Both the position numbers and the translations under genes were made by a program. Below the pieces are notes generated by a model, which had not been told where the DNA came from, did no database searches, and saw nothing but the letters and a program-made list of their open reading frames with translations. From Microbacterium sp. Root553 (GTDB taxonomy: Bacteria > Actinomycetota > Actinomycetes > Actinomycetales > Microbacteriaceae), in assembly GCF_001426995.1 (NCBI RefSeq), contig NZ_LMFY01000001.1, forward strand, positions 892,713 to 956,712: a stretch of DNA of 64,000 bases, read 5' to 3'. Each line of letters begins with the position of its first letter. Within the stretch, counting starts at the first letter, position 1. Shown in pieces: positions 1-8,467 of this stretch.

Positions 1-450
1 CACGCCGCACGCCGCACGCCGCACGCCGACGATGCCACTCCGAGTCAACTCAGAGCAACGCCGCTACGCGGCTACACCTGCCCACGCAGGGCCACACCGC
101 CACACCGCTCACGCCTCACAGCTCACAGCTCACAGCCCACAGCCACAGCCACAGCCACAGCCACAGCCACAGCCCACAGCCCACAGCCACAGCCCACAGC
201 CACAGCCACAGCCACAGCTCACAGCCCACAGCCCACAGCCCACAGCCCCCGCCTCACAGCCCACAGCCCACAGCCCCCGCCTCACAGCCACAACCCACAG
301 CTCACAGCTCACAGCTCACAGCTCACAGCTCACAGCTCACAGCTCACAGCTCACAGCTCACAGCTCACAGCTCACAGCTCACAGCTCACAGCTCACAGCT
401 CACAGCTCACAGCTCACAGCTCACAGCTCACACCCCCCATACCCATGCGC
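1..450. repeat. Low-complexity tandem repeat tract
   Basis: Bases 1-30 are a CACGCCG-type heptamer run. From about 117 to 297 the sequence alternates CCACAG hexamers and CCCACAG heptamers. From about 298 to 432 it is an almost pure array of the 7-base unit CTCACAG, roughly 19 copies. Reading frames crossing it give only monotonous Ser/Gln/Pro/His or Gly/Cys/Trp polypeptides with no start context, so I call no gene in the first 480 bases. The array lies just downstream of the ArsR gene, which is transcribed towards it. Confidence 0.9.
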
Positions 451-480
451 CACCCCCGGACCGGACCACCCCCGGCCGAG

Positions 481-786
481 CTACCCCCGCAGCACCGATT
501 CCAACAGTCCGGGGAACAGCGCATCCAGGTCGTCGCGCCGCAGCGTCAGCATCCGCCGCCGACCATGCGGCTCGTTACGGATGATGCCGGCCTCGCGCAG
601 GACCTTCATGAAGTGCGACTTGGTCGACTTGGGGAGATTCGGATCGGTGGCGTGACAGGCGGCCATGTCGAGCGGTCCGTCGGCGAGCTGCCGGGTGATG
701 GCCAGGCGCTCGGGGTCACTGAGGGCGAAGAGCACGTCGGTGAGCTGGATCTCGGAGCGGTCCGGATGCGGGAGGTCGCCTGGCAT
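481..786 (-). CDS. ArsR-type winged-helix transcriptional regulator
   Basis: This is a DNA-binding repressor of the small ArsR/SmtB-like class, about 101 residues from the ATG at 786. The sequence shows an N-terminal segment typical of the fold (VLFALSDPERLAITRQLADGP), then a recognition-helix region (LPKSTKSHFMKVLREAGII) followed by a basic wing (RNEPHGRRRMLTLRRDD). No CxC metal motif is visible, so the signal is probably not a metal. A TTG at 807 would add seven residues but lies inside the inverted repeat upstream, and neither start has a clear ribosome site. The gene is divergent from the MFS exporter at 899, which it probably controls together with itself. Confidence 0.85.
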   Translation of the reverse strand: MPGDLPHPDRSEIQLTDVLFALSDPERLAITRQLADGPLDMAACHATDPNLPKSTKSHFMKVLREAGIIRNEPHGRRRMLTLRRDDLDALFPGLLESVLRG

Positions 787-787
787 G

Positions 788-852
788 GTTCGAGAATAGT
801 TGAACAATCGAGCGATGGCGAGTACGCTCCGATAGTTCGATGATTCTCGAAC
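788..852. promoter_or_regulatory. Divergent promoter with operator-like inverted repeat
   Basis: The arms GTTCGAGAAT (788-797) and ATTCTCGAAC (843-852) are exact inverted copies 45 bases apart. Inside them lie two further related elements, AATAGTTGAA and GATAGTTCGA. The site occupies the space between the ArsR gene and the MFS gene, as expected for a repressor controlling both. Binding is inferred, not shown. Confidence 0.55.
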
Positions 853-898
853 TCAATGATGTCGAGCACCAGACCCGATCCCACCGCGCGGAGCGCCC

Positions 899-2140
899 AT
901 GACCACCACGTCACCGATCACCACGTCACCGATCACCACGTCACCGATCACCACGACGATGCACGCGCAGATCCGACGCCCTCGATTCGGCTTCGTCCTG
1001 GCGATCGTGACCCAGGTCGCGATGATGATGGGTGCGAGCGCGCCCTCGCCGTTCTATCCGGTGCTCGCGGCCGAGATCGGATTCGACGCGATCGTCATCA
1101 GCGCCGTCTTCGCCGTGTACGCGATCGCGCTGCTGCTGGCGCTGCTGTCGGCGGGCTCGCTGTCCGACCATGTCGGACGCCGGCCCGTCGCGATCGGCGG
1201 GCTGCTGCTGCTCGCCGCCAGCATGATCCTGTTCTGGCATGCCGATACGGTCGCCACACTCCTGCTGGCCCGCATCCTCCAGGGTGTCGCCAGCGGTGTG
1301 CTCATCGCCGCCCTCTCTGCCGCCGCCCTCGATCTCGCCCCGGGCGGACGCTCCCGGGTCGCCGCCCTCTGGAATGCCCTCAGCCCCGGCATCGGAATCG
1401 CGCTCGGCGCGCTTCTCGCCGGCGTAGCCCTCGACGTGACCGGGCAGCCGCTGCTCGACGTGTTCGCCCCGTTGACCGTGGTGTACCTCGTGCTCGCGGC
1501 GCTGTTCGTCCTCGCCCCCGAGACCGCACCGCTGCGGCCCGGAGCATGGGGATCGCTGAGCTTCCGACTGTCGGTGCCTGCCGGCATCCGCGCCGACTTC
1601 TGGCGCGGAGCCCCCGCGGTCATCGCGGGGTGGGCGACGGGCGGACTCTTCCTCTCTCTCGGCGCGAACATCGTGCGCACCGAGCTCGGCGGAGAGGCGC
1701 ACGTGTGGCAGGGTCTCGCCGTCGCGATGCTCGCCGGAGTCGGCGCGATCACCGCGTTCGTGCTGCGCACCCGCACTCCGCGCACCTCGGTCGTCTTCGG
1801 CACGGCGGCTCTGGCGACCGGCACCGCTCTGTCGCTCGTGGCGTTGAGCGTCGCGTCCCTGCCGTTCTACCTCGCCGCCACCGCGATCACCGGCATGGGC
1901 TTCGGCACCGCGTTCTCGGGGGTCGTCGCATCGCTGGCTCCCCGCATCCCCGCGACCGATCGCGCCGACACGTTCGCCGTGATCTACGTGCTGGCGTACC
2001 TCGCCTTCGGCGTGCCCGCGGTCATCGCCGGGATGCTGGTCGGACTGTTCGGACTCGGCGTCGTGTGCGTCGGCTACGGGGTCGTCGTGATCGCACTCGC
2101 GGTCATCGCCCTGGTGCTGCGGCTGCGCCGTCGGGAGTAG
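899..2140 (+). CDS. MFS transporter (drug/metabolite exporter type)
   Basis: This is a 413-residue polytopic membrane protein with about 12 hydrophobic segments and a loop 2-3 signature of the major facilitator superfamily (SLSDHVGRRPVAIGG, around residues 90-105). The substrate cannot be told from sequence; proton-driven export is the usual role of such single-gene transporters next to a small regulator. The first 20 residues are odd: a 15-base unit is repeated three times (about 907-951), encoding TSPIT repeats before the first membrane helix. The in-frame ATG at 959 would remove them and may be the true start. It is divergent from the ArsR gene. Confidence 0.85.
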   Translation: MTTTSPITTSPITTSPITTTMHAQIRRPRFGFVLAIVTQVAMMMGASAPSPFYPVLAAEIGFDAIVISAVFAVYAIALLLALLSAGSLSDHVGRRPVAIGGLLLLAASMILFWHADTVATLLLARILQGVASGVLIAALSAAALDLAPGGRSRVAALWNALSPGIGIALGALLAGVALDVTGQPLLDVFAPLTVVYLVLAALFVLAPETAPLRPGAWGSLSFRLSVPAGIRADFWRGAPAVIAGWATGGLFLSLGANIVRTELGGEAHVWQGLAVAMLAGVGAITAFVLRTRTPRTSVVFGTAALATGTALSLVALSVASLPFYLAATAITGMGFGTAFSGVVASLAPRIPATDRADTFAVIYVLAYLAFGVPAVIAGMLVGLFGLGVVCVGYGVVVIALAVIALVLRLRRRE

Positions 2141-2183
2141 TCCCCGCGCGGCTCCGGCACAGGCCACCTCACCACGGGCCACC

Positions 2184-3053
2184 TCACCGCAGGGCGAGCA
2201 TCTCCTGCAGCCGCACCGCCTCGGCTGCCGGCATGGCGTACTCGTGCGCGGATGCCGGATACGCCCCCGACCGCACCTCGTCGGCGTACGCCCGAACTCC
2301 CGCGACCGAGACACCGCGGACGTCGGCGTAGCGCTTGACGAACTTGGCGGCCCCGCCGGCGTGGATGCCGAGCAGGTCGTGGAAGACGAGCACCTGGCCG
2401 TCGGCGCCGGGCCCCGCTCCGATGCCGATCAGGGGAACGTGCAGAAGGGGCGCGAGCGCCGCGGTGACCGCCGACGGGACCGCTTCGATCACGAGCAGTG
2501 AGACCCCGGCGTCCTGCAGGGCGAGCGCATCGTCGATGACGGCGAGCGCGGCGTCGGCGGTGCGCCCCTGCGCGCGGTACCCACCGAGCGACGTCGCGGT
2601 CTGCGGGGTGAGCCCGACATGCCCCACGACGGGGATGCCGGCGTTCACGAGCGCCCGCGCCCGGTCGACCGTCGTGCCTCCGCGTTCGATCTTGATCAGG
2701 TCGGCCCCGGCCTCCTTGAGGAAACGCTGCGCGGTCGCGAGGGCGAGCTCGTCGGATGCCTCGTACGACCCGAAGGGCAGATCGCCGACGAGCAGCGGCG
2801 CCTCGAGCCCGCGACGCACGGCCTTGGTGAGCATCAGCATCTCGTCGACGGTGACGGGCACGGTGCTGTCGTAGCCGAGCACGGTCATGGCCGCAGAGTC
2901 GCCGACGAGCACCAGGTCGACCCCCGCCTCCTCGACGATCTGCGCGCTCGGGAAGTCGTAGGCCGTGACCATGACGAGCGGATCACCGGTATCTCTCTTC
3001 GTCCGCAGATCGTTCAGGGTCAGACGGGTGCGCGGGGCGGGGTGCGCGCTCAT
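2184..3053 (-). CDS. panB: 3-methyl-2-oxobutanoate hydroxymethyltransferase
   Basis: This enzyme transfers a hydroxymethyl group from 5,10-methylenetetrahydrofolate to 2-oxoisovalerate, giving ketopantoate, the first committed step of pantothenate and CoA synthesis. The 289-residue TIM-barrel protein has the family's usual length. It shows the conserved VMVTAYDFPSA start of the barrel, the metal/substrate region LVGDSAAMTVLGYDST, the KIERGG strand and the C-terminal GIGAGPGADGQVLVFHDLLG loop. Its start overlaps the stop of panC by four bases, so the two are translationally coupled. It ends 43 bases from the convergent MFS gene. Confidence 0.97.
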   Translation of the reverse strand: MSAHPAPRTRLTLNDLRTKRDTGDPLVMVTAYDFPSAQIVEEAGVDLVLVGDSAAMTVLGYDSTVPVTVDEMLMLTKAVRRGLEAPLLVGDLPFGSYEASDELALATAQRFLKEAGADLIKIERGGTTVDRARALVNAGIPVVGHVGLTPQTATSLGGYRAQGRTADAALAVIDDALALQDAGVSLLVIEAVPSAVTAALAPLLHVPLIGIGAGPGADGQVLVFHDLLGIHAGGAAKFVKRYADVRGVSVAGVRAYADEVRSGAYPASAHEYAMPAAEAVRLQEMLALR

Positions 3054-3898
3054 GGTGCGGTGCCTTTCAGCAGGTGGTTGTCGATGAGACGGGCGGCCCC
3101 GACGCGGGCGGCGACGAGCAGCAGCGCATCGCGGTCAGCTCGGGCGACGGGCTGCAGTGTCTCTGCATCCCGCAGTTCCAGGTATTCGACATCGATGCCC
3201 GCCTCAGCGAGCACGGCTGTCGCAGCGGGGAGGATGCCGTCGCGCTCCCCCGCCCGATGCGCGGCGTCGGCGGCGGCGAGCGCCCGGTTGAGGGCGGATG
3301 CCCGGACGCGGGCATCTGCATCGAGGTACACGTTGCGCGAACTCATCGCGAGTCCATCCGCTTCGCGGACGATCGGACGAGCGTCGATGCGCACGTCGAG
3401 ATCGAGGTCGCGCACGAGCCGGCGCACGACGAGCACCTGCTGTGCATCCTTCTGCCCGAAGTAGGCGACATCGGGCCGCACGATGCCGAACAGCTTGGCG
3501 ACGACCGTGGCGACGCCGTCGAAGTGGTGGGGTCCGCGGCTCGCACCGTCGAGGACCTCGGTGATGCCCGCGACATGGATGTTCGTCGCGAAGCCGTCGG
3601 GATAGATCTCGCTCGGAGTGGGCGCGAAGAGGATGTCGACGCCCTCCGCCTCGGCGAGGGCGGCGTCGCGGGTCTCGTCGCGCGGGTAGGTGCTGAGGTC
3701 CTCGTTCGCGGCGAACTGGGTGGGGTTGACGAACAGCGAGACGACGACGAGGCCGTTCTGCTCTCGAGCCGCGCGCATCAGCGAGAGGTGGCCCTCGTGG
3801 AAAGCGCCCATCGTCGGGACGAGTCCGACAGTCTCGCCCGCTGCCGTGGCTTCGCGAACCGCGGCGCGCACCTCGGCGACCGTGCGGAGGGTTCTCAT
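3050..3898 (-). CDS. panC: Pantothenate synthetase (pantoate-beta-alanine ligase)
   Basis: This enzyme condenses pantoate with beta-alanine using ATP, through a pantoyl-adenylate, in the cytoplasm. The 282-residue protein carries the nucleotidyltransferase signature PTMGAFHEGHLSLM with the HxGH-like ATP site near residue 37, the YFGQKDAQQ motif that contacts substrate, and the MSSRN loop corresponding to KMSKS. It sits between panB and the DUF2520 gene with 4-base overlaps at both ends, forming a three-gene pantothenate operon. No panD (aspartate decarboxylase) is in the window. Confidence 0.97.
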   Translation of the reverse strand: MRTLRTVAEVRAAVREATAAGETVGLVPTMGAFHEGHLSLMRAAREQNGLVVVSLFVNPTQFAANEDLSTYPRDETRDAALAEAEGVDILFAPTPSEIYPDGFATNIHVAGITEVLDGASRGPHHFDGVATVVAKLFGIVRPDVAYFGQKDAQQVLVVRRLVRDLDLDVRIDARPIVREADGLAMSSRNVYLDADARVRASALNRALAAADAAHRAGERDGILPAATAVLAEAGIDVEYLELRDAETLQPVARADRDALLLVAARVGAARLIDNHLLKGTAP

Positions 3899-4707
3899 AC
3901 GTGTGCCTCGTTCTCTGCCGCGGGTCCGGGCGCTGCCACCGCGGATCCGGGCGCTGCCACGGCGGATCCGGGCACAGCCACCACCGATCGGGGCGCGGTG
4001 CGAGCGATCGCACGCGTCGATGCGGCGAGCGCATCGAAGAGCGGGGCGAGGTGAGCGGATGCCGCGCGCTGCCGCGCCACCGTCTCTTCGTCGCCGCGCG
4101 CGATGGGACCGGTCAGCGCGGCGGCGGCCCCGGAGACGGCCCAGTTGTCGACGGTCTGCCGCACGAGCGGGGCGAGGTGGGCACGGTCGACCCCGGCGGT
4201 CGCGGCGAGCTCCTCCGCCGCGTCGAGCACGGTGAGCACGAAGTTCGAGGCGAACGACGCGGCAGCGTGATAGCTCGCGCGGTGCGCATCGTCGACGCGG
4301 AAGGGGACCAGGCCGAGGGTCGTCGCAAGCCGCGCGGCACGCGCCCGATCGTCGGCGGTGCGGCCGTCGATCGCGGCCCCCACTCCACGGAACACCGTGG
4401 GCGATTCCGCGCCGGTCAAAGTCTGCAGCGGGTGGATGCTGAGGTCGACGTCATCCAGTCCGGTCGCGCCCGACACATGGGCGATGAGCGCCGCACTCGC
4501 CCGGGCGGACTCCGCCGCTGCGGGGATCGCGGCGTCCGGCACGCAGAGGATCGCGAGATCGACCGGCGGGATGGGCTCTCCTCGACGCAGTGGCCCGACG
4601 ATCTCCACACCCGCCGCGTGGAGGGCCCGAGCGAGGACACCACCGAGCCGCCCGGCGCCGACGATGGCGATGGTCGTTTCAGAGGGGAGAGCAGGGGTGC
4701 TGTGCAT
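3895..4707 (-). CDS. Rossmann-like / DUF2520 oxidoreductase-like protein
   Basis: This is a 270-residue protein with an N-terminal dinucleotide-binding Rossmann motif (IAIVGAGRLGGVLARAL, residues 11-27) and a helical C-terminal half of DUF2520 type (HAASFASNFVLTVLDAAEEL). Homologues commonly sit before panC in actinobacteria, and the fold resembles ketopantoate reductase. A role in reducing ketopantoate is therefore plausible but not proven. The ATG at 4707 is the first codon of the conserved region; upstream frame extension to 4836 has no homologous character. The last ~25 codons form an imperfect 21-base tandem repeat (GSAVAAP repeats, about 3920-3985), probably a disordered tail that expands by slippage. 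Confidence 0.85.
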   Translation of the reverse strand: MHSTPALPSETTIAIVGAGRLGGVLARALHAAGVEIVGPLRRGEPIPPVDLAILCVPDAAIPAAAESARASAALIAHVSGATGLDDVDLSIHPLQTLTGAESPTVFRGVGAAIDGRTADDRARAARLATTLGLVPFRVDDAHRASYHAAASFASNFVLTVLDAAEELAATAGVDRAHLAPLVRQTVDNWAVSGAAAALTGPIARGDEETVARQRAASAHLAPLFDALAASTRAIARTAPRSVVAVPGSAVAAPGSAVAAPGPAAENEAHV

Positions 4708-4842
4708 GTCGATTCCTCGGCCGAGACGATCGGCGCGAATGGGATGAGTATCCGCCCGATATGGGGTCGCGGCAAAATCTGAGAGCAGAGTGCATATATT
4801 CCATCTCGGTTTGCTGCTCGTAATGCGAGCTTGCACACAGAC

Positions 4843-6132
4843 TCACGGTGCATATCGATCTTCCGGAAGTCTCGGGATGAGCGCGTGACGTGCCACCTCC
4901 CGCATCGCAGACGTGATCGTTCCATACGCATCGGTCGCGGAGAGAAGGGCGAGGCGCTCGACGGTGCGCGCCGCCCCGCCGTCGTCGTCGCTCACTCCCC
5001 GAAGTCCTGCCCACGGCGAAGCTCGACCATCGAGGTCCACTCGCACGTCCGACTCGTCGAAGGCTCGGGACCCCTCGACGACGAGACCCGGAAGGTCGTC
5101 GACGTGCGTCGCCGTCCCATCCGCGATCGCGAGCAGCACGAGCGCTTCCTCCGCCCGCGACCGCGTCGACCGGAGATCGAGCAACCCGCCCTCGCCGGCC
5201 ACGATCATCGAGGCGAGTGTCCGAAGCGTGTGCGGAGAGGCGACACGCAGCGTGCGGGCGAGAGCGGTCGCGACCACCCGCCCCTTGAAGCGACGGATGA
5301 GCTTCGCACGCCTGGCGAACGAGACCAGCGCGTCGCCTCGTGATCGCACCTCGTCGGACGTTCCGCCCCACCCGAGCGAGCGCACGAGTCGGTCGCTCTC
5401 GGCTTCAGGCAGCCACCCGGTCGTCTCATCCTGCACCATGCCGACCGTGCCGAGCAGATCGAGAAGTCGGGCGAGAGGCGCGAGCGCCGACTCCGCGTCG
5501 CTGTGGTCCGCGTCCGCCGGCCGCCGCAGGCCGGCCGCGTCGACATGCGCGAGCAGAGCCAGTCGCCGCGCGGGCGTCACCGCCGATGCGAGCGTCGCGA
5601 TCGGCGAAGGCGACGGGAGCTGAGGATCGACGAACCACAGATCGCTGTCGTCGAAGAACGGCTGCACCACACCGTGTCGACGCAGAAGTTCGCGGTTCAC
5701 GTCGTCTTCACGAAACGGCGCCTCTCCGGTCAGCCATCCGGTCGCCGGTGCATCGGCCGGTGAACCCACGGCGCCCGAGACCTCGGACGGGGAGGACAGG
5801 GAACTGACCGACAGCCACGGCGTGCCGACCGGAGGAGTCTCGATGGCGCGGATGCCCACCACCGGGTCATGGGGGAGCCCCGGAATCTCGTCGATTCCGG
5901 GCCTCGAGGGCCGCGGATACGCGTAGGCCTCGTCGTGGTGACAGCGGTCGATGCCGTCGTGCTCGGAACTCTCGTGGGGTTCGAGCCCGAGACTCAGCCG
6001 GTATGCCTCGACGATCCAGTCGTGCGGCGATCCGCTCGGCAGGTCGATCGCCCGATCGAGCTCGGGATGACCGTCGACCGTGAGCTCGACGCGCATGAAG
6101 GTGGGCATTCGGACAGGAATCTGAATCGTCAT
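4843..6132 (-). CDS. Uncharacterised protein
   Basis: This is a 429-residue soluble protein that I do not recognise. The N-terminal 60 residues (MTIQIPVRMPTFMRVEL, then AIDLPSGSPHDWIVEAYRL) resemble the opening beta strand and helix of pRiA4b ORF3-like domains, but the match is weak. The middle is acidic and proline/serine rich. The C-terminal 250 residues are helical, with repeated Leu/Arg/Ala patterns. No signal peptide or membrane segment is seen. The ATG at 6132 is preferred because upstream codons run into the TetR promoter. The gene is divergent from the TetR gene and ends 135 bases before the pan operon start. Confidence 0.6.
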   Translation of the reverse strand: MTIQIPVRMPTFMRVELTVDGHPELDRAIDLPSGSPHDWIVEAYRLSLGLEPHESSEHDGIDRCHHDEAYAYPRPSRPGIDEIPGLPHDPVVGIRAIETPPVGTPWLSVSSLSSPSEVSGAVGSPADAPATGWLTGEAPFREDDVNRELLRRHGVVQPFFDDSDLWFVDPQLPSPSPIATLASAVTPARRLALLAHVDAAGLRRPADADHSDAESALAPLARLLDLLGTVGMVQDETTGWLPEAESDRLVRSLGWGGTSDEVRSRGDALVSFARRAKLIRRFKGRVVATALARTLRVASPHTLRTLASMIVAGEGGLLDLRSTRSRAEEALVLLAIADGTATHVDDLPGLVVEGSRAFDESDVRVDLDGRASPWAGLRGVSDDDGGAARTVERLALLSATDAYGTITSAMREVARHALIPRLPEDRYAP

Positions 6133-6250
6133 GCGAGCGAGGCTACGAACCTGCCCCGACACCGGAAGGCCCCCACCGCACGACCTGTGGAGGAGATCAG
6201 AGAAGGGGATCTGAGTGGAGAAGGCGTCGCACTCGCGTTCTTCTCGCAAG

Positions 6251-6270
6251 GAGTGATTGACCAATCACTC
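6251..6270. promoter_or_regulatory. TetR operator upstream of the tetR-like gene
   Basis: The 20-base palindrome GAGTGATTGACCAATCACTC has 9 of 10 paired positions and lies 22 bases before the start codon of the TetR-family gene. The GAGTGA...TCACTC ends recur in the palindrome before the MFS pump at 6894, so both are probably bound by the same TetR protein. Confidence 0.75.
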
Positions 6271-6292
6271 TCACCCGAGTACAGTCGCTCGC

Positions 6293-6856
6293 ATGACCCC
6301 CCGCAGCCCGATCCTCTCGACCGCCGACATCCGACGCCCGCTGGTGGCGGCGGCGGCACTGGTCGAGTTCGCCCGTGGCGGCTACTTCCGCACGACCGTG
6401 GCAGACGTGGCGCGCGAGGCGAAGATCTCTCCGGCGTACGTGTTCAAGCTCTATCCCCGCAAGGAGCAGCTGTTCGTCGCGGCGCTCGAGACCTGCTTCG
6501 AGCGGATCATCGACGCCTTGGAGGCGGGCGCCGATGCCGCCGGATCCCCTCGCCCCGACGACGTGCTCGACGCGATGGGCGAGGCGTACGCCGACCTCAT
6601 CCGCGATCGGTCGCTGCTCATGCTCCAAGTGCACGCGCAATCCGCCGCCGAGACCCCCGAGATCGGCGACGCACTCCGCGCCGGACTCGCCAAGGTGACG
6701 GAGTTCGTGCGGCAGCGGTCGGCGGGCAGCGACGACGCCGTGCAGCGTTTCATCGCCTACGGGCAGCTCTGCCATCTGATCGTGACCGCACGGGTCGACG
6801 AGAGCAGCGCACCCTGGGCGAAGATCGTCGCCCACGGCATCCGCCACCCCGAGTGA
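6293..6856 (+). CDS. TetR-family transcriptional repressor
   Basis: This is a 187-residue repressor. The N-terminal helix-turn-helix is clear (FRTTVADVAREAKISPAYVFKLYPRKEQLF, about residues 28-57), followed by a divergent helical ligand-binding domain. The ATG at 6293 follows the palindromic operator at 6251-6270; the longer reading from 6257 would start inside that operator. The next gene, on the same strand, is an EmrB/QacA-type pump preceded by a related palindrome. This is the classical arrangement of an inducible efflux system with autoregulation. The inducer is unknown. Confidence 0.92.
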   Translation: MTPRSPILSTADIRRPLVAAAALVEFARGGYFRTTVADVAREAKISPAYVFKLYPRKEQLFVAALETCFERIIDALEAGADAAGSPRPDDVLDAMGEAYADLIRDRSLLMLQVHAQSAAETPEIGDALRAGLAKVTEFVRQRSAGSDDAVQRFIAYGQLCHLIVTARVDESSAPWAKIVAHGIRHPE

Positions 6857-6893
6857 GACGCACCGCCGAACCCGGGCCTTTTTCGCGCCCTCA

Positions 6894-6915
6894 AGAGTGA
6901 GTGATCGCTCACTCT
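6894..6915. promoter_or_regulatory. TetR operator upstream of the MFS pump
   Basis: The palindrome runs from AGAGTGAGTGA to TCGCTCACTCT with 10 of 11 paired positions. It shares the GAGTGA/TCACTC half sites with the operator at 6251-6270. It lies 37 bases before the ATG of the pump, in promoter position. Confidence 0.75.
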
Positions 6916-6951
6916 CATCAAAAAGATCCCCCATCGACAGGAGAGACCATC

Positions 6952-8367
6952 ATGAGAACCACGACCCCCACCCCCGTACCGACCGCCCGCAGCAGTCGAC
7001 GCTGGCTCGCCCTCAGCATCCTCGCGCTCGCGCAGTTCCTCGTGGTGCTCGATGCCTCGATCGTCAACATCGCGCTGCCGGTGCTCGGCGCGCAGCTCGC
7101 CATGGGCACCGCCGCGCTCGCCTGGGTGATCACGGCGTACGTCCTCGCGTTCGGCGGTCTTCTGCTGCTCGGCGGCCGACTCGCCGACCGGTACGGTCAC
7201 CGCCGGATCTTCCTCATCGGCACGGCGGGGTTCGTCGCCGCCTCCGCTCTCGCCGGGCTGTCGCTCTCGAGCGAGATGCTGCTCGCCGCGCGCGCCCTGC
7301 AAGGGGTCTCGGCGGCACTGCTCGCACCGTCGGCACTGGCTCTGCTGACCCAGCTGTTCCCTGACTCCCGCGACCGCTCGAAGGCGCTGGGCGTGTGGGG
7401 CGGCGTCGCCGGCATCGGTTCGGCCGCCGGCGTGCTGCTGGGCGGCGTGCTCACCGCGACGTTCGGGTGGCAGTCGGTGTTCTTCGTGAACGTGCCGGTC
7501 GGAGTGATCGTGCTCGTCGCCGTTCCGCTGCTGATCTCCCGCGACACGGACTCCGCAGCGCCGCGGCTCGACCTCTGGGGTGCGGTCACCATCACCGGCG
7601 CCCTCGTCGCCGTGGTCGGCGCGCTCAGCGCGGTCGAGCAGGTCGGCATCCTGCATCCGCTCCCCCTCGCGCTGCTCGTGGCCGCACTGGTGCTCGGCGC
7701 GGTGTTCGTCGCGATCGAGCGACGCGCCGCGTCGCCACTGGTGCCCCTGGGCGTGTTCCGCAACCGCAACCTCTCGATCGGCAACGTCGTCGTGCTGCTC
7801 GTCGGCGCCGGGATGGTCGCGCTGTTCTTCGCCCTCTCGGTCTACATGCAGGCCGCACTCGGATACGACGCACTGACCGCGGGTCTCTCGCAGCTGCCGC
7901 TCGCCGGAGCGCTCGTCGTGGTCGCCGGCGTCGTCCCCGCACTCGTGCAGCGCCTCGGGCTGAAGGCGACGCTCATCGGATCCCTGCTCGTGCTGGCCAC
8001 GGGCCTCGTGTGGCTGTCGTTCGCACCGGCGGATGCCGGGTTCGTCGCGCAGCTGCTCGGGCCGACCCTGCTCATCGGCGTGGGTCTCGGCGGCGCGTTC
8101 GTCACCGCCACACAGCTGTCGGTCGACGGGGTCGACGGCGGAGAGGCCGGGCTCGCCGGCGGACTCGTGAACACCAGTCAGCAGATCGGCGGCGCTCTCG
8201 GACTCGCCGTGCTCGGGACCATCGCCGCGCTGCGGACCGAGGCCCTGACCGCGGCCGGGGTCGCGGCACCGGAGGCCCTGACCGGGGGATTCGCGTGGCT
8301 GTTCCTCGGAGCCGCGGCTGTCACGGTGGCCGGAGCCGTCGTCGCGGGATTCGCACGCACGGAGTGA
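6952..8367 (+). CDS. MFS efflux pump, DHA2 (EmrB/QacA) family
   Basis: This is a 471-residue integral membrane protein with about 14 hydrophobic segments. It shows DHA2 hallmarks: VVLDASIVNIALPVLG in helix 1, a loop 2-3 motif GGRLADRYGHRRIF, and the helix 5 antiporter motif GGVLTATFGWQSVFFVNVPVG. It is expected to expel drugs or toxic metabolites using the proton gradient. The ATG at 6952 has an AGGAGAG ribosome site 8 bases upstream; codons from 6901 lie in the operator and are not used. It is probably repressed by the TetR protein encoded just upstream. Confidence 0.93.
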   Translation: MRTTTPTPVPTARSSRRWLALSILALAQFLVVLDASIVNIALPVLGAQLAMGTAALAWVITAYVLAFGGLLLLGGRLADRYGHRRIFLIGTAGFVAASALAGLSLSSEMLLAARALQGVSAALLAPSALALLTQLFPDSRDRSKALGVWGGVAGIGSAAGVLLGGVLTATFGWQSVFFVNVPVGVIVLVAVPLLISRDTDSAAPRLDLWGAVTITGALVAVVGALSAVEQVGILHPLPLALLVAALVLGAVFVAIERRAASPLVPLGVFRNRNLSIGNVVVLLVGAGMVALFFALSVYMQAALGYDALTAGLSQLPLAGALVVVAGVVPALVQRLGLKATLIGSLLVLATGLVWLSFAPADAGFVAQLLGPTLLIGVGLGGAFVTATQLSVDGVDGGEAGLAGGLVNTSQQIGGALGLAVLGTIAALRTEALTAAGVAAPEALTGGFAWLFLGAAAVTVAGAVVAGFARTE

Positions 8368-8382
8368 GTGGCCTGAGGTGAA

Positions 8383-8416
8383 CGGATGCCGGGCGGCGGC
8401 GAGCCCCCGGCATCCG
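8383..8416 (+). terminator. Hairpin terminator after the MFS pump
   Basis: CGGATGCCGGG (8383-8393) and CCCGGCATCCG (8406-8416) form a perfect 11-bp GC-rich stem with a 12-base loop, 16 bases past the pump stop codon. There is no T-tract, as is common for terminators in high-GC actinobacteria. Confidence 0.6.
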
Positions 8417-8467
8417 CCGTACCCTTGAGTGTTCGGCCCGCCTCCGGCCGGCTTTCTGGAGCATCCC

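Noticed and set aside
117..432. CRISPR-like array of short repeats
   Set aside because: The units are 6-7 bases and directly abutting, with no unique spacers and no cas genes nearby.
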